A stretch of 64,000 nucleotides of DNA from Polaromonas eurypsychrophila (lineage in GTDB: Bacteria > Pseudomonadota > Gammaproteobacteria > Burkholderiales > Burkholderiaceae_C). The notes beneath the pieces were generated by a model. That model saw nothing but the letters and a program-made list of their open reading frames with translations. It was not told where the DNA came from and searched no databases. The stretch is taken from NCBI RefSeq assembly GCF_014641715.1, contig NZ_BMIG01000001.1, positions 372,001 through 436,000 on the forward strand, given 5' to 3'. The position numbers were made by a program, and so were the translations under genes. Shown piece after piece: positions 1 to 8,977 of this stretch (positions within the stretch are counted from its first letter, which is position 1; the number at the start of each line of letters is the position of its first letter).

Positions 1-96
1 GATACCCGCACGTTGTTGGCCTGGCAGCAACAGCGCATTCAGATCGTTCACTTCACGCATGACGGCGCTGTAGACCTGCGGTCCATCCAGCGATGA
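1..96 (+). CDS. C-terminal end of an unidentified protein (partial)
   Basis: Frame 1 is open from the window edge to a TGA at 94-96, giving 31 residues that end in DLRSIQR. The stop overlaps the ATG of the next gene as ATGA, the usual sign of translational coupling, so this is probably the 3' end of a gene cotranscribed with the FAD monooxygenase. Too little remains to name a family. Confidence 0.5.
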   Translation, partial: DTRTLLAWQQQRIQIVHFTHDGAVDLRSIQR

Positions 97-1271
97 AGCA
101 GGTTTTGATTGCTGGTGGGGGTATCGGTGGGTTGGCGGCGGCGCTAGCGGTGGTCCGTGCCGGCTGGCAGGTACGACTGTACGAGCGCGCCGCAGCATTC
201 AGTGAGGTTGGCGCAGGCATCCAGCTGGGCCCCAATGTGGTCAAGGTGTTGCATGGGTGGGGTATGGCAGACGCGCTGGCCAGCGTGGCCGCTTTTCCGC
301 AGCGGCTGGAGGTGCGCAGCGCGCTGTCCGGTGAATCGTTGGCGCGCCTTCCGCTGGGAGGTGCGATGGTGCAGCGGTATGGCGCTCCCTATGCAACGGT
401 ACACCGCGCTGATTTGCATGGTCTGCTACTCCATGCGGTGCAGCAGGCAGATGTCTCACTCAAACTCCAGCACACACTCAGTCAGTTCACCCAAACCGCG
501 GATGCCGTGACGGTGCAAAGCGCGGACGGTGCGCCTCTTGAATGCGACGTGCTGGTCGGTGCCGACGGCTTGTGGAGTCCGGTGCGGCAATGGTTGCTGG
601 GCGATGGCCCGCCGCGCAGCACTGGCCACTCGGCCTATCGGGCGCTGGTGCGGCAGGCTGACTTACCGGAGGTGCTTCGCTCCAGTCAGATCACCGTCTG
701 GCTGGGCCCGCAAGTGCATGTGGTGCAGTACCCGGTGCGTGGGGGTGACTGGCTCAATGTGGTGGGCATTGTGCAGGGCAAGAGGGGCGACGCACTTGAC
801 GGCTGGGACCATGACACCGACGCTGCGGGCCTGCGTGCGGCCCTGGCTGGCACCTGTTCACCTTTGCAGAATCTGGTGCAGGCCATCGACTACTGGCGGC
901 TATGGGCGCTGTGTGACCGCGCTCCCATGCAAGGTGCGTACCAGCACGCGTTGGGCCGCGTGGCGCTGTTAGGCGATGCGGCCCACCCCATGCGACCCTA
1001 CCTGGCCCAGGGGGCAGGCATGGCGATAGAAGACGCTGCAGAACTGGGCCGTGTACTGGCGCGGGCGCTCGACCCGGCGCTGGACGTGCCGACCATGCTC
1101 AACCGTTATGCGCTGAATCGCTGGGAACGCAATGCACGCGTGCAGGCGCGTGCCATCCGCAATGGACAAATCTTTCATGCGAGTGGTCCGGTGCGGTGGG
1201 GCAGGGACGCTTCGATGAAGCTGCTGGGTGAGCGCTTGCTGGACTTGCCTTGGTTGTATGGCGGGCCTTGA
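93..1271 (+). CDS. FAD-dependent monooxygenase, salicylate / 3-hydroxybenzoate 6-hydroxylase type
   Basis: A 392-residue class A flavoprotein hydroxylase, which would insert one oxygen atom into an aromatic ring using NAD(P)H and FAD. All three family motifs are visible: the GGGIGG Rossmann turn at residues 8-13, the GADG motif at 156-159 and GDAAHPM at 294-300, where FAD ribityl contacts lie. Length fits the roughly 390-400 residue single-component hydroxylases such as salicylate 1-hydroxylase and 3-hydroxybenzoate 6-hydroxylase. The ATG overlaps the stop of an upstream gene. The kynBUA genes nearby make anthranilate, but they are on the other strand and separated by a repeat, so a link to anthranilate hydroxylation is only a guess. 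The substrate cannot be read from the sequence. Confidence 0.85.
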   Translation: MKQVLIAGGGIGGLAAALAVVRAGWQVRLYERAAAFSEVGAGIQLGPNVVKVLHGWGMADALASVAAFPQRLEVRSALSGESLARLPLGGAMVQRYGAPYATVHRADLHGLLLHAVQQADVSLKLQHTLSQFTQTADAVTVQSADGAPLECDVLVGADGLWSPVRQWLLGDGPPRSTGHSAYRALVRQADLPEVLRSSQITVWLGPQVHVVQYPVRGGDWLNVVGIVQGKRGDALDGWDHDTDAAGLRAALAGTCSPLQNLVQAIDYWRLWALCDRAPMQGAYQHALGRVALLGDAAHPMRPYLAQGAGMAIEDAAELGRVLARALDPALDVPTMLNRYALNRWERNARVQARAIRNGQIFHASGPVRWGRDASMKLLGERLLDLPWLYGGP

Positions 1272-1274
1272 TTT

Positions 1275-1332
1275 GCTACTTAGTTGATAGCTGCTTGTGC
1301 GTGTGGGGTAAGGGCTGTTGAGGATTTTTCTC
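1275..1332 (+). repeat. ~55-bp interspersed repeat (family A), copy 1
   Basis: Starts with the imperfect palindromic arm GCTACTTAGTTGATAGC and continues through a tail containing AAGGGCTGTTGAGG and a T-rich end. It is one of about fifteen copies in this window and lies just after the FAD monooxygenase stop codon. The tail orientation (arm first) is opposite to most other copies. Confidence 0.75.
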
Positions 1333-1378
1333 ATGAACTCAGAGCAGTCTTTGTTTCTGCTGTTCGTGGCGTGCCTAC

Positions 1379-1769
1379 AAGCCGGGTCTCGCCCCGGCGG
1401 GCGAGGTACTTTTCTTTGCGTCGCCAAAGAAAAGTACCCAAAAGAAAGGCGACCCGATGGTCTGGGTCCCTTCGCTTCGCTACGGGCAACCTGCGATGCT
1501 CGCCGAAAACGGGGTCGAGCTCGAACTCGGCTAGCGCCTCAGACAATCGCTCGCCCTGGTCCGTTTTCGGCTGCGCTCCCCGGCCCAGCCCGACGGGTTA
1601 TGGAGAGCGGGATCGATTAAAAATTCGGGGAGACGGGACGCGCGCAGCGCGTCCCGTCAAACCCATGGGACCGTCATGTTTGCACGCGGTCGCAGCACAC
1701 GCGGCCAAATGAAGTCCCCCTCCATCGCCCAGCGGGGCGAGGGAGGGGCTAGGGGTGGGAGTGGGGAGT
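1379..1769 (+). repeat. ~390-bp dispersed repeat (family B), copy 1
   Basis: This stretch recurs at 5711-6103 in the same orientation with about 80-85 percent identity by eye. Near its start it holds a hairpin with 14-bp perfect arms, GGTACTTTTCTTTG at 1405-1418 and its complement at 1425-1438. Its end carries the phrase CATCGCCCAGCGGGGCGAGG. Short open frames run through it in several directions, but none shares a start or stop between the two copies, so I treat it as a non-coding repeat. Confidence 0.8.
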
Positions 1770-1818
1770 TGCGCTCACTGTCCAGGGCGTATTAAAGCCG
1801 CAGCGTGATGCAAAAAAC

Positions 1819-1872
1819 GCTATCAATTGAGTAGCTGCTTACGCTTATCCCCCACGGGCTAGTGGCCGATTC
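1819..1872 (+). repeat. Family A repeat, copy 2
   Basis: Arm GCTATCAATTGAGTAGC at 1819-1835, followed by a tail with CACGGGCTAGTGGCC. It lies immediately downstream of the kynA stop codon and probably forms part of the 3' end of the kynBUA transcript. Confidence 0.75.
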
Positions 1873-1874
1873 CC

Positions 1875-2714
1875 CTACAAATCCGTGCGTAGTTTCCAGA
1901 TCTCCGGGAACAGCACCACATCCAGCATCTTGCGCAGATAACTCACCCCACCGGTGCCGCCGGTGCCGCGTTTGAAGCCGATCACGCGCTCTACCGTCGT
2001 CACATGCCGGAAGCGCCAGAGGCGGAAGGCGTCCTCGAGGTCGGTCAGTTCCTCACCGAGCTGGTACAGGTCAAAGTACTGTTTGGGGTCACGGTAAACC
2101 ACCAGCCAGGCTTGCTCGACCGCATCGCTTTCGACATAAGCCTGGGTCCAGTCGCGCTGGGTGTGGCTGCCCGGGACGGCCAGGCCGCGGCGGGCCAGCA
2201 GGCGCAGCGCTTCGTCATACAGCGACGGTGCTTCATACGCGGCTTGCACCTGGGCCAGCAGGTCGGGCCGGTGGGCATGGGGCTTGAGCATTGCGGCGTT
2301 TTTGTTGCCGAGCGCAAACTCGATGCAGCGGTATTGCGCGCTTTGGAAACCGCTGGAGTTGCACAGATACGGCCGGATCGCGCTGTACTCGGGCGGTGTC
2401 ATGGTCGCCAGCACGTCCCAGGCGTGCACCAGTTGCTCCATGATGCGGCTGACACGCGCCAGCTTCTTGAAGGCGTCGCCGAGCTCGTCACCAGCGACGT
2501 TCGCAATCGCCGCGCGCAGCTCGTGCAGCATCAGCTTCATCCAGAGTTCGCTGGTCTGGTGCTGCACAATGAACAGCAGCTCGTCGTGCGCGGGCGACAG
2601 CGGCTTTTGCGCGCCGAGAATCGCGTCCAGCTGCAGGTAGTCGCCGTAACTCATGTCGCGGCTGAAGTCGAGTTGGGCTTTTTCGTCGGCGACGATTTTT
2701 TCGGGGGTGGGCAT
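1875..2714 (-). CDS. kynA: Tryptophan 2,3-dioxygenase
   Basis: A 279-residue heme dioxygenase that opens the indole ring of L-tryptophan to N-formylkynurenine, the first step of the kynurenine pathway. Recognised by [14 protein letters not shown] in the N-terminal half, the axial heme histidine in [12 protein letters not shown] (His about 237) and the glycine-rich substrate loop GTGGTGG before the C-terminus. Length is normal for bacterial enzymes. It is the last gene of kynBUA: only two bases separate it from the kynU stop, so it is surely cotranscribed. Antisense open frames over this gene are composition artefacts. Confidence 0.96.
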   Translation of the reverse strand: MPTPEKIVADEKAQLDFSRDMSYGDYLQLDAILGAQKPLSPAHDELLFIVQHQTSELWMKLMLHELRAAIANVAGDELGDAFKKLARVSRIMEQLVHAWDVLATMTPPEYSAIRPYLCNSSGFQSAQYRCIEFALGNKNAAMLKPHAHRPDLLAQVQAAYEAPSLYDEALRLLARRGLAVPGSHTQRDWTQAYVESDAVEQAWLVVYRDPKQYFDLYQLGEELTDLEDAFRLWRFRHVTTVERVIGFKRGTGGTGGVSYLRKMLDVVLFPEIWKLRTDL

Positions 2715-2716
2715 GA

Positions 2717-4036
2717 TCAGGTCACCGCGTGTTTCTGCTTGAATTCAGGGCGCTGCCATTCACCAGTTTCCAGCACTTGCTTCAAATGCTCGACCGCATG
2801 CCAGACATCCTCGAAGCCGATGTACAGCGGCGTGAAGCCGAAGCGCAGAATGTCCGGACTCCCCGTTCGCCCTGAGCCTGTCGAAGGAGCCTGTCCTGAG
2901 CCTGTCGAAGGGTCACCGGCACGGAAGTCGCCAATCACACCGCGTTTGATCAGCGCCTGAACGATGGCATACGCGCCTTCGTTCCTGCTCAGGCAAACCT
3001 GCGAGCCGCGTTGGGCGTGATCGCGTGGCGTGACCAATCCAAGTCCATGGCCCGCGCAGCGTTCTTCCACCAGTTCAATGAACAGGTCGGTCAGTGCCAG
3101 CGACTTGGTCCGCAGCGCCGCCATGCCGCCCAGTGCCTCGGCGGCGCCAAACACCTCCAGCCCGCATTCCAGCGCCGCCAGGCTCAGGATGGGCTGGGTG
3201 CCGCAGAGGTAACGCGTGATGCCGGACGCGGGCCGGTAGCCCGGCGTGAACTCAAAGGGGGCGGCATGGCCCCACCAGCCGGACAGCGGCTGCTGGAAGC
3301 GCTCAGCGTGGCGCGTGTTCACCCAGACAAAAGCCGGCGCGCCCGGGCCGCCATTGAGGTATTTGTAGCCGCAGCCGACGGCAAAGTCGGCTTGGGCGCG
3401 GTTCAGGTCCACAGGCACGGCGCCGGCGCTGTGCGCGAGGTCCCAGACTGCCAGGCAGCCTGCTGCATGGGCTGCGGCCGTCAGTGGCGCCATGTCGTGT
3501 TGGGCGCCAGTGCGGTAGTTGACGTGGGTCAGCATCAGCACGGCGGCATCGCCAATCAATGCGGGCAGGATGCCGTCCGGTTCAACCAGCAGCAGCGTGT
3601 AGCCGCGTTCACGGCACAGGCCTTCGGCGATGTAGAGGTCGGTCGGGAAGTTGCTGCGTTCGCTGACGACGGTTTTTTTGCCGGGCGCATCTTCTGCGGC
3701 GATCGCCAGCGCTGCGCTGAGCACTTTGTAGAGGTTGACCGAGGTGCTGTCGGTGACCACCACCTCGCCCGGCGCGGCACCGACCAGCGGCGCGATCTTG
3801 TCGCCCAGGCGTTGCGGCAAATGAAACCAGCCAGCGCTGTTCCACGAGCGGATCAGGTCCTGCCCCCATTCCCGGGTGATGACGTCGGCAACGCGGGCGG
3901 CTGCTGTTTTTGGCAACACGCCCAGCGAGTTGCCGTCGAGGTAAATCACACCGTCGGGCAGCACAAAGTGATCGCGCAAGGCGCGCAGCGGATCGCTCGT
4001 GTCGAGCGCGCGGCAGTGGTTTAGGCTGGGGCTCAT
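2717..4036 (-). CDS. kynU: Kynureninase with an in-frame repeat insertion
   Basis: A 439-residue PLP enzyme that cleaves kynurenine to anthranilate and alanine. Visible are [11 protein letters not shown] (Asp199, His202) and the PLP lysine in [10 protein letters not shown] (Lys225). The C-terminal region normally reads [19 protein letters not shown] without a break. Here about 20 serine/glycine/threonine-rich residues (374-393, [18 protein letters not shown]) are inserted between FRA and PDI, encoded by two copies of an interspersed repeat at 2871-2911. The frame is kept, so the enzyme may still work with a longer surface loop. The start overlaps the kynB stop as ATGA. Confidence 0.93.
   Translation of the reverse strand: MSPSLNHCRALDTSDPLRALRDHFVLPDGVIYLDGNSLGVLPKTAAARVADVITREWGQDLIRSWNSAGWFHLPQRLGDKIAPLVGAAPGEVVVTDSTSVNLYKVLSAALAIAAEDAPGKKTVVSERSNFPTDLYIAEGLCRERGYTLLLVEPDGILPALIGDAAVLMLTHVNYRTGAQHDMAPLTAAAHAAGCLAVWDLAHSAGAVPVDLNRAQADFAVGCGYKYLNGGPGAPAFVWVNTRHAERFQQPLSGWWGHAAPFEFTPGYRPASGITRYLCGTQPILSLAALECGLEVFGAAEALGGMAALRTKSLALTDLFIELVEERCAGHGLGLVTPRDHAQRGSQVCLSRNEGAYAIVQALIKRGVIGDFRAGDPSTGSGQAPSTGSGRTGSPDILRFGFTPLYIGFEDVWHAVEHLKQVLETGEWQRPEFKQKHAVT
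2871..2911. repeat. Two units of the CCTGAGCCTGTCGAAGG interspersed repeat inside kynU
   Basis: The 17-base unit CCTGAGCCTGTCGAAGG occurs at 2871-2887 and again at 2895-2911 with a 7-base spacer. I recall the same unit as a very common, usually intergenic, palindromic repeat in many beta- and other proteobacterial genomes. Here it is read through in frame as part of kynureninase. Confidence 0.85.
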
Positions 4037-4665
4037 AACTCTCTCAGGATGGCTCGGACCGGTGAGGCATCGGCCTTTATCAGCTTCAGAGGCAGGGCAA
4101 TCAGTTCATAGTCGCCAGCGGGAACGTCGTCGAGCACCAGATTTTCCAGCACACGCAGATCGTGCTTCAGCAGCAGCTGGTGACTCGGCAGGTCCTGGCT
4201 GGTGGAAGGGTCCACACTGGGCGTGTCGATGCCGATCAATGCTATGTTTTTAGTAGCTAAAAATTCAAGTGTGGCAGGGGCTATGGCCGTAAATGATGCC
4301 CAAGCCTGGCTGGCGGCGGCGGATGTGCGCAGCAGCACGCGCGGTGGCAGGTCCTGTAGCGCATGGGCGATGTGTTGCGGCTCGACCAGCGGGCCGCAGT
4401 CCCGGCAATCGATGACACGGCAGTGGCCGAGGTAGGGCAGCAGGTCCACGGCACCGATCGCCGGCGCGCCGTTGGCGTAGTGCATGGGCGCATCGGCATG
4501 CGCGCCGGTGTGCGGGGAGAAGGTGAGGGTGTTGACGTTGACCGGGCAGTCGGGCGACAGCGCAAAATGCAGCTTTTGCGAATAGGCAGCGTCGCCCGGA
4601 AACACGGCGGCGTGTTCGTCCACCGGTGGCGAAATGTCCCAGATCCGGGGCTTGGAAGTTGTCAT
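4033..4665 (-). CDS. kynB: Kynurenine formamidase (arylformamidase)
   Basis: A 210-residue metal-dependent hydrolase of the cyclase family that removes formate from N-formylkynurenine. The metal-binding motif [11 protein letters not shown] spans residues 52-62 (His52, His56, Asp58, His62), and [11 protein letters not shown] and [12 protein letters not shown] are family signatures. I place the start at 4665 ([10 protein letters not shown]), where the family begins; the longer open frame upstream adds 48 residues with no family match. It is first in kynBUA. Codons for residues 125-142 coincide with a copy of the family A repeat, yet by memory the region is collinear with other KynB proteins. 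The divergent SDR starts about 160 bp away, so the promoters lie between 4666 and 4826. Confidence 0.94.
   Translation of the reverse strand: MTTSKPRIWDISPPVDEHAAVFPGDAAYSQKLHFALSPDCPVNVNTLTFSPHTGAHADAPMHYANGAPAIGAVDLLPYLGHCRVIDCRDCGPLVEPQHIAHALQDLPPRVLLRTSAAASQAWASFTAIAPATLEFLATKNIALIGIDTPSVDPSTSQDLPSHQLLLKHDLRVLENLVLDDVPAGDYELIALPLKLIKADASPVRAILREL
4241..4293 (-). repeat. Family A repeat, copy 3, inside kynB
   Basis: The arm GCTATGTTTTTAGTAGC is at 4241-4257 and the tail, with GGCAGGGGCTATGGCC, runs to 4293. The stretch is read in frame as kynB residues 125-142. Confidence 0.6.
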
Positions 4666-4826
4666 GTTTTTGAAGGTAGCACCATCAAAAACCCTGTGGT
4701 GTCGGTTATTTCCAACAGGCGCCTGAAATACATCGCTGCCAGCGGGAAACGGGGGACGGGCGGTACAGTCTGTGGCTGGCGCGGAGACAGGCGCTTTTAC
4801 GATTCGCAACCATCAAGAGGAACATC

Positions 4827-5588
4827 ATGACATCAGGCGGCAAGGGAAAAGTGGCATTGGTGACCGGTGCAGGCACGGGCATCGGCAAGGCGGTGGCGCT
4901 CGCGCTGCTGCGCGCGGACTACAGCGTGGCGCTGGTGGGGCGCCGTTCCGAACCGCTGAACGAGGTCGTGAAGGCCTCCGGCGCCGGTGACCGCGCCCTG
5001 GCCGTCCCTTGCGATGTGAGCCAGCCGGATGCCGTGCGCGCGGCCTTTGATCTGGCGCAGCAGACCTTTGGCCGGCTGGACCTGCTCTTCAACAACGCCG
5101 GTGTCGGCGCGCCGCCGGTGCCCATGGAGGAGTTGACCTTCGAGCAATGGCAAAACGTGGTCAACATCAACCTGACCGGCTCCTTCCTGTGCGCGCAACA
5201 GGCGATCCGTCTCATGAAAGCCCAGTCGCCCCAAGGTGGCCGCATCATCAACAATGGCTCGATCTCGGCACACGCGCCGCGCCCGCATTCGGCGCCCTAC
5301 ACGGCGACCAAACACGCGATCACCGGCCTGACCAAATCGATCTCGCTCGATTGCCGCAAGTACGACATCGCCTGCGGCCAGATCGACATTGGCAACGCCC
5401 AGACCGAATTGGCCGCGCGCATGGCCAAGGGGGTGCCGCAGGCGAATGGCGAAATTGCCATTGAGCCGCTGATGGATGTGGAGCATGTCGCCGATGCCGT
5501 GGTACACATGGCCGCACTTCCGCTGGCGACCAACGTGCAGTTCATGACGATCATGGCCACGAAAATGCCATTTGTGGGGCGCGGCTAA
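4827..5588 (+). CDS. SDR-family NAD(P)-dependent oxidoreductase
   Basis: A 253-residue classical short-chain dehydrogenase/reductase. The cofactor motif TGAGTGIG is at residues 13-20, NNAG at 89-92, and the catalytic Ser145, Tyr158 and Lys162 are in [18 protein letters not shown]. The start has a good ribosome-binding site (AAGAGG, 7-8 bases before the ATG). It is divergent from kynBUA and may share the intergenic control region. Its substrate is unknown; the location alone does not prove a role in tryptophan breakdown. Confidence 0.9.
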   Translation: MTSGGKGKVALVTGAGTGIGKAVALALLRADYSVALVGRRSEPLNEVVKASGAGDRALAVPCDVSQPDAVRAAFDLAQQTFGRLDLLFNNAGVGAPPVPMEELTFEQWQNVVNINLTGSFLCAQQAIRLMKAQSPQGGRIINNGSISAHAPRPHSAPYTATKHAITGLTKSISLDCRKYDIACGQIDIGNAQTELAARMAKGVPQANGEIAIEPLMDVEHVADAVVHMAALPLATNVQFMTIMATKMPFVGRG

Positions 5589-5653
5589 CGCCCCGCGCGC
5601 TGCGGTGTCAGGCCCGCGGGCAGAGCCGGGGATAACAAGTCTTCCTGTCTGTC

Positions 5654-5674
5654 ATCCCGGACTCGATCCGGGAT
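5654..5674. repeat. Short inverted repeat of the ATCCCGGA type
   Basis: Perfect 8-bp arms ATCCCGGA and TCCGGGAT enclose CTCGA. It lies between the SDR stop and family B copy 2 and resembles the widespread GTCAT-CCCGG hairpin repeats of proteobacteria. It may act as a weak terminator. Confidence 0.55.
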
Positions 5675-5710
5675 CCATGGTGGATAACTCGTGCAGCTTG
5701 GCTTGTCAGC

Positions 5711-6103
5711 AAGCCGGGTCTCACCCCGGCGGGCGAGTTACTTTTCTTTGTCTCGCCAAAGAAACCTAACGAAAAGAAAGGCGACCCGATGGTCTGGGTC
5801 CTTCCGCTTCGCTCCAGGCAACCTGCGGTGCTCGCCGAAAATGGGGTCGAGCTCGAACTCGGCTTCGCCTCAGACAATCGCTCGCCCTGATCCATTTTCG
5901 GCTGTGCTCCTCGGCCCAGCCCGACGGGTGGGGGTAAATCAATGCGGGGACATATCCGGAGTCCTTGAAGCGCGCAGCGCTTCAATGACGGGAATCCCAA
6001 GCGGCGGTCATGTTTGCACGCGAGCGCAGCGCACGCGGCCAAATGAGGTCCCCCTTCATCGCCCAGCGGGGCGAGGGAGGGGCTAGGGGAGGGAGTGGGG
6101 AGT
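5711..6103 (+). repeat. Family B repeat, copy 2
   Basis: Direct repeat of 1379-1769. The hairpin arms near its start have decayed compared with copy 1. The last ~100 bases, from CATGTTTGCACGCG to GGGAGTGGGGAGT, are nearly identical in both copies. The two copies bracket the kynBUA-SDR block. With the preceding bases it fills the 570-bp gap between the SDR and argF. Confidence 0.8.
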
Positions 6104-6158
6104 CAGACCTGCTGTCCGACGCGGGCCGGGGACGGAGCGTGATGCTTGATCAGAGCGG

Positions 6159-7091
6159 TCAAACCAGCTTGCCGAGCAGAAGGAACTCCATGAGTGCCTT
6201 CTGCGCGTGTAATCTGTTTTCTGCCTCGTCCCAGACCACCGACTGCGGCCCATCGATGACCTCGGCTTCGACTTCTTCCCCGCGGTGCGCTGGCAGGCAG
6301 TGCATGAAGAGTGCATCAGGTTTGGCGGCCTTCATCATCTCGCTGTCCACACACCAGTCGGCAAAGGCTTTTTTGCGCGCCTCGTTCTCGGCTTCGTAAC
6401 CCATGCTGGTCCACACGTCGGTGGTGACCAGGTCGGCACCGGCGCACGCTTGCATCGGGTCCCTGAACACCTTGTAGCTGTCGGCGGAGCGGATACCGGC
6501 CACCGACTGGTCCACCTCATAACCACTTGGCGTGCTCAGATGCACCTTGAAGCCCAGGATCTCGCTGGCCTGCAGCCAGGTGTTGGCCATGTTGTTGCCG
6601 TCTCCGACCCAGGCCACCGTCTTGCCCCTGATCGAGCCGCGGTGCTCAATGTAGGTGAAGATGTCTGCCAGGATCTGGCAGGGATGGAACTCGTTGGTCA
6701 GGCCGTTGATCACCGGCACGCGCGAGTGTTCGGCAAACAGCTCGATTTTGGTTTGTTCGTAGGTGCGGATCATCACCAGGTCAACCATGCGGCTGATCAC
6801 CTTGGCACTGTCCTCGATCGGCTCGGCGCGGCCGAGCTGGCTGTCGCCGGTGGTGAGGTGCACAACGCTGCCGCCCAGCTGGTACATGCCGGCTTCAAAA
6901 CTCACGCGGGTGCGGGTCGAGGCTTTTTCGAAAATCATGGCCAGCGTGCGGTCCACCAGCGGCTGGTGTTTTTCGTAGGCCTTGAATTTTTTCTTGATCA
7001 GCGCGGCGCGCTCAAAGATGTAGGCGTACTCGGCGGCGTTGAAGTCGCTGAACTGCAGGTAATGCCGGATGTCTGTGCTGGCGGTACTCAT
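6159..7091 (-). CDS. argF: Ornithine carbamoyltransferase
   Basis: A 310-residue cytoplasmic enzyme that joins carbamoyl phosphate to ornithine, making citrulline for arginine synthesis. The carbamoyl phosphate loop STRTR is at residues 58-62, HPCQ follows in the first domain, and FMHCLPA with the catalytic cysteine is near the end. The start at 7091 (MSTASTDIRHYLQF) overlaps the argD stop as ATGA; a longer frame adds 12 unrelated residues. Gene order argD-argF and the overlap imply one transcript. Confidence 0.95.
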   Translation of the reverse strand: MSTASTDIRHYLQFSDFNAAEYAYIFERAALIKKKFKAYEKHQPLVDRTLAMIFEKASTRTRVSFEAGMYQLGGSVVHLTTGDSQLGRAEPIEDSAKVISRMVDLVMIRTYEQTKIELFAEHSRVPVINGLTNEFHPCQILADIFTYIEHRGSIRGKTVAWVGDGNNMANTWLQASEILGFKVHLSTPSGYEVDQSVAGIRSADSYKVFRDPMQACAGADLVTTDVWTSMGYEAENEARKKAFADWCVDSEMMKAAKPDALFMHCLPAHRGEEVEAEVIDGPQSVVWDEAENRLHAQKALMEFLLLGKLV

Positions 7092-8311
7092 GGTTTTTCT
7101 GCCAGCAACTGCTTGATCAGCGGGCACAGGATGGCCACGATTTCGTCGGCCTCGGCTTCGCTGAGGATCAGCGGCGGGACCAGGCGGATCACGGAATCGG
7201 CGGTCACGCTGAGCAGCAGACCCTTGTCGGCAGCGCGTTGCAGGATTTCGCCGCAGGGTACGGCGAGGTCGATGCCCAGCATCAGGCCGAAGCCGCGGAT
7301 TTCTTTCACACGGCCGGACTTCAGTTCAGCAGCCAGCTCGCGGCTTAGCGCCGCTTTCAGGTGGGCACCGACTTTGGCAGCATTGGCCAGCAGGCCGTCT
7401 TCTTCCATGATCTTCAGCGTTTCGATGCCGGCGCGCATGGCCAGCGGGTTGCCGCCGAAGGTGGTGCCGTGGTTGCCGGGGCCAAAAATATGGGCGGCGC
7501 GCGGGCCGGCCACGACGGCGCCGATCGGCACGCCCGAACCCAGGCCCTTGGCCAGCGGCATCACGTCGGGCTGGATGCCGGCCCACTGGTGCGCAAACCA
7601 CTTGCCGGTGCGGCCCATGCCGCATTGCACTTCGTCAATCATCAGCAGCCAGTCGTTTTTGTCGCAGAGCTTGCGCACCTGCTGCATGTAGCCGGCATCC
7701 ATGGGGTTGATGCCGCCTTCGCCCTGGATGGCTTCAAAAAACACCGCGACCACATTGGGGTTGCCCGCGGTGGCGGCTTCCAGTGCGGCGACATCGTTGA
7801 GCGGCACGCGGATAAAACCCTCGACCAGCGGGCCGAAGCCGGCCTGCACCTTGGTGTTGCCGGTGGCGCTCAGGGTCGCGATGCTGCGACCGTGGAAGGC
7901 TTTTTCATAGACCACGATTTCCGGGCGGTTGATGCCCTTGTCATGGCCGAACTTGCGCGCGAGTTTGAGCGCCGCTTCATTGGCTTCCAGGCCGGTGGAG
8001 CAGAAAAACACGTTGGTCAGGCCCGACAGCTCGACCAGCTTGGCGGCGAGCACTTCCTGGCCGGGCACATGGTAGTAGTTGGAGCTGTGGATGATTTTCG
8101 AAATCTGGTCCTGCAGCGCAGGCACCAGGCGCGGGTGGTTGTGGCCCAGGGTGTTGACGGCGATACCGCCCAGACCATCCAGGTATTGCTTGCCGTTGAC
8201 ATCCCAGACGCGGCAGCCCTGGCCGTGCGACAGCGCTATCGGCAGGCGGCCGTAGGTGTTCATCACGTGGGGTGAGGTGGCTTCGATGTGGGCGGGCAGG
8301 GCAGCGGTCAT
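7088..8311 (-). CDS. argD: Acetylornithine transaminase, class III PLP aminotransferase
   Basis: A 407-residue aminotransferase that converts N-acetylglutamate semialdehyde to N-acetylornithine; members of this family often also serve lysine synthesis. The PLP lysine is Lys255 in PLAKGLGSG, preceded by the Asp in IDEVQCGMGRTG. The start at 8311 (MTAALPAHIEATSPHVM) has GGAG about 8 bases upstream; the open frame continues 95 codons further but with no family similarity. It is cotranscribed with argF and divergent from the DUF3579 gene. Confidence 0.94.
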   Translation of the reverse strand: MTAALPAHIEATSPHVMNTYGRLPIALSHGQGCRVWDVNGKQYLDGLGGIAVNTLGHNHPRLVPALQDQISKIIHSSNYYHVPGQEVLAAKLVELSGLTNVFFCSTGLEANEAALKLARKFGHDKGINRPEIVVYEKAFHGRSIATLSATGNTKVQAGFGPLVEGFIRVPLNDVAALEAATAGNPNVVAVFFEAIQGEGGINPMDAGYMQQVRKLCDKNDWLLMIDEVQCGMGRTGKWFAHQWAGIQPDVMPLAKGLGSGVPIGAVVAGPRAAHIFGPGNHGTTFGGNPLAMRAGIETLKIMEEDGLLANAAKVGAHLKAALSRELAAELKSGRVKEIRGFGLMLGIDLAVPCGEILQRAADKGLLLSVTADSVIRLVPPLILSEAEADEIVAILCPLIKQLLAEKP

Positions 8312-8540
8312 GGGGAAAACTCCGGGGATGTGGCAGAACAGCAGGCTGTGGGCGATGCGGCAGGTCTGAACTGATTTTAGGCGCAGGCCTTGCGGCCTTT
8401 TGTGACGATGCTGCATCACAGCGATGCGCCGGCATGGCGCTTTTAAAGGCCGGGGCCAAGTCTTATATAAGATAGAATCATTGTGCACTGCAGCATAAGG
8501 CGATATCCCCGCCTCTGGCAGGCGACACACCTTCAACCCG

Positions 8541-8858
8541 ATGGTCTCCAACTCCGCCAAAGAAGTCTTTATCCAGGGCGTCACCCGCGACGGCAAGACC
8601 TTTCGTCCCAGCGACTGGGCGGACAGGCTGTGCGGTGTGATGAGCCAGTTCCGCCCGGGCGGACCGCAACCGGGCAGCCACCTGACCTATTCGCCCTGGT
8701 GTGTGCCGACGGTGATCAACGGCGTCAAATGTGTTGTGGTCAACAGCGAGTTGCGCGAGGCCGAACCCATGGCCTGGGACTTTGCGATCAACTTTGCCAA
8801 GGACAACGATCTGCAAGTTGCCGAAGCGTGTTTGCTTCCTGATCCACCGAAGCCCTGA
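8541..8858 (+). CDS. DUF3579 domain protein
   Basis: A 105-residue small protein of a family confined mainly to betaproteobacteria. Recognisable segments are VFIQGVTRDGKTFRPSDWADRLCG and, after a few residues, the conserved proline/tyrosine stretch around HLTYSPWCVPT. No membrane segment or signal peptide is present, so it is cytoplasmic. Function is not known. It is divergent from argD, and a strong bidirectional terminator separates it from rpsT. Confidence 0.85.
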   Translation: MVSNSAKEVFIQGVTRDGKTFRPSDWADRLCGVMSQFRPGGPQPGSHLTYSPWCVPTVINGVKCVVVNSELREAEPMAWDFAINFAKDNDLQVAEACLLPDPPKP

Positions 8859-8880
8859 AGGGCGAGCTGGAGCCGGAAAC

Positions 8881-8908
8881 AAAAAAGCCGTCTTGCGACG
8901 GCTTTTTT
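8881..8908. terminator. Bidirectional intrinsic terminator
   Basis: A perfect 12-bp inverted repeat, AAAAAAGCCGTC and GACGGCTTTTTT, encloses a TTGC loop. A-run on one side and T-run on the other let it end both the DUF3579 transcript (+) and the rpsT transcript (-). Confidence 0.92.
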
Positions 8909-8977
8909 GCTTTGCTGGCAGCGCACCCTGCGAAACGGCGGACTGATCGAATCAGTCCGGGCGATGGACCTGAGTGA

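Noticed and set aside
1284-1712. 142- and 100-residue open frames inside family B copy 1, and similar ones in copy 2
   Set aside because: Starts and stops are not shared between the two copies and frames shift relative to each other, so the repeat is unlikely to code for protein.
2004-4024. Long plus-strand open frames (318 and 337 residues) across kynA and kynU
   Set aside because: They are antisense to well-identified enzymes, show no family sequence and arise from GC-rich codon bias.
6285-8275. Long plus-strand open frames (468 and 304 residues) across argF and argD
   Set aside because: Antisense shadows of clearly identified genes, His/Gly/Arg-rich composition and no start signals.
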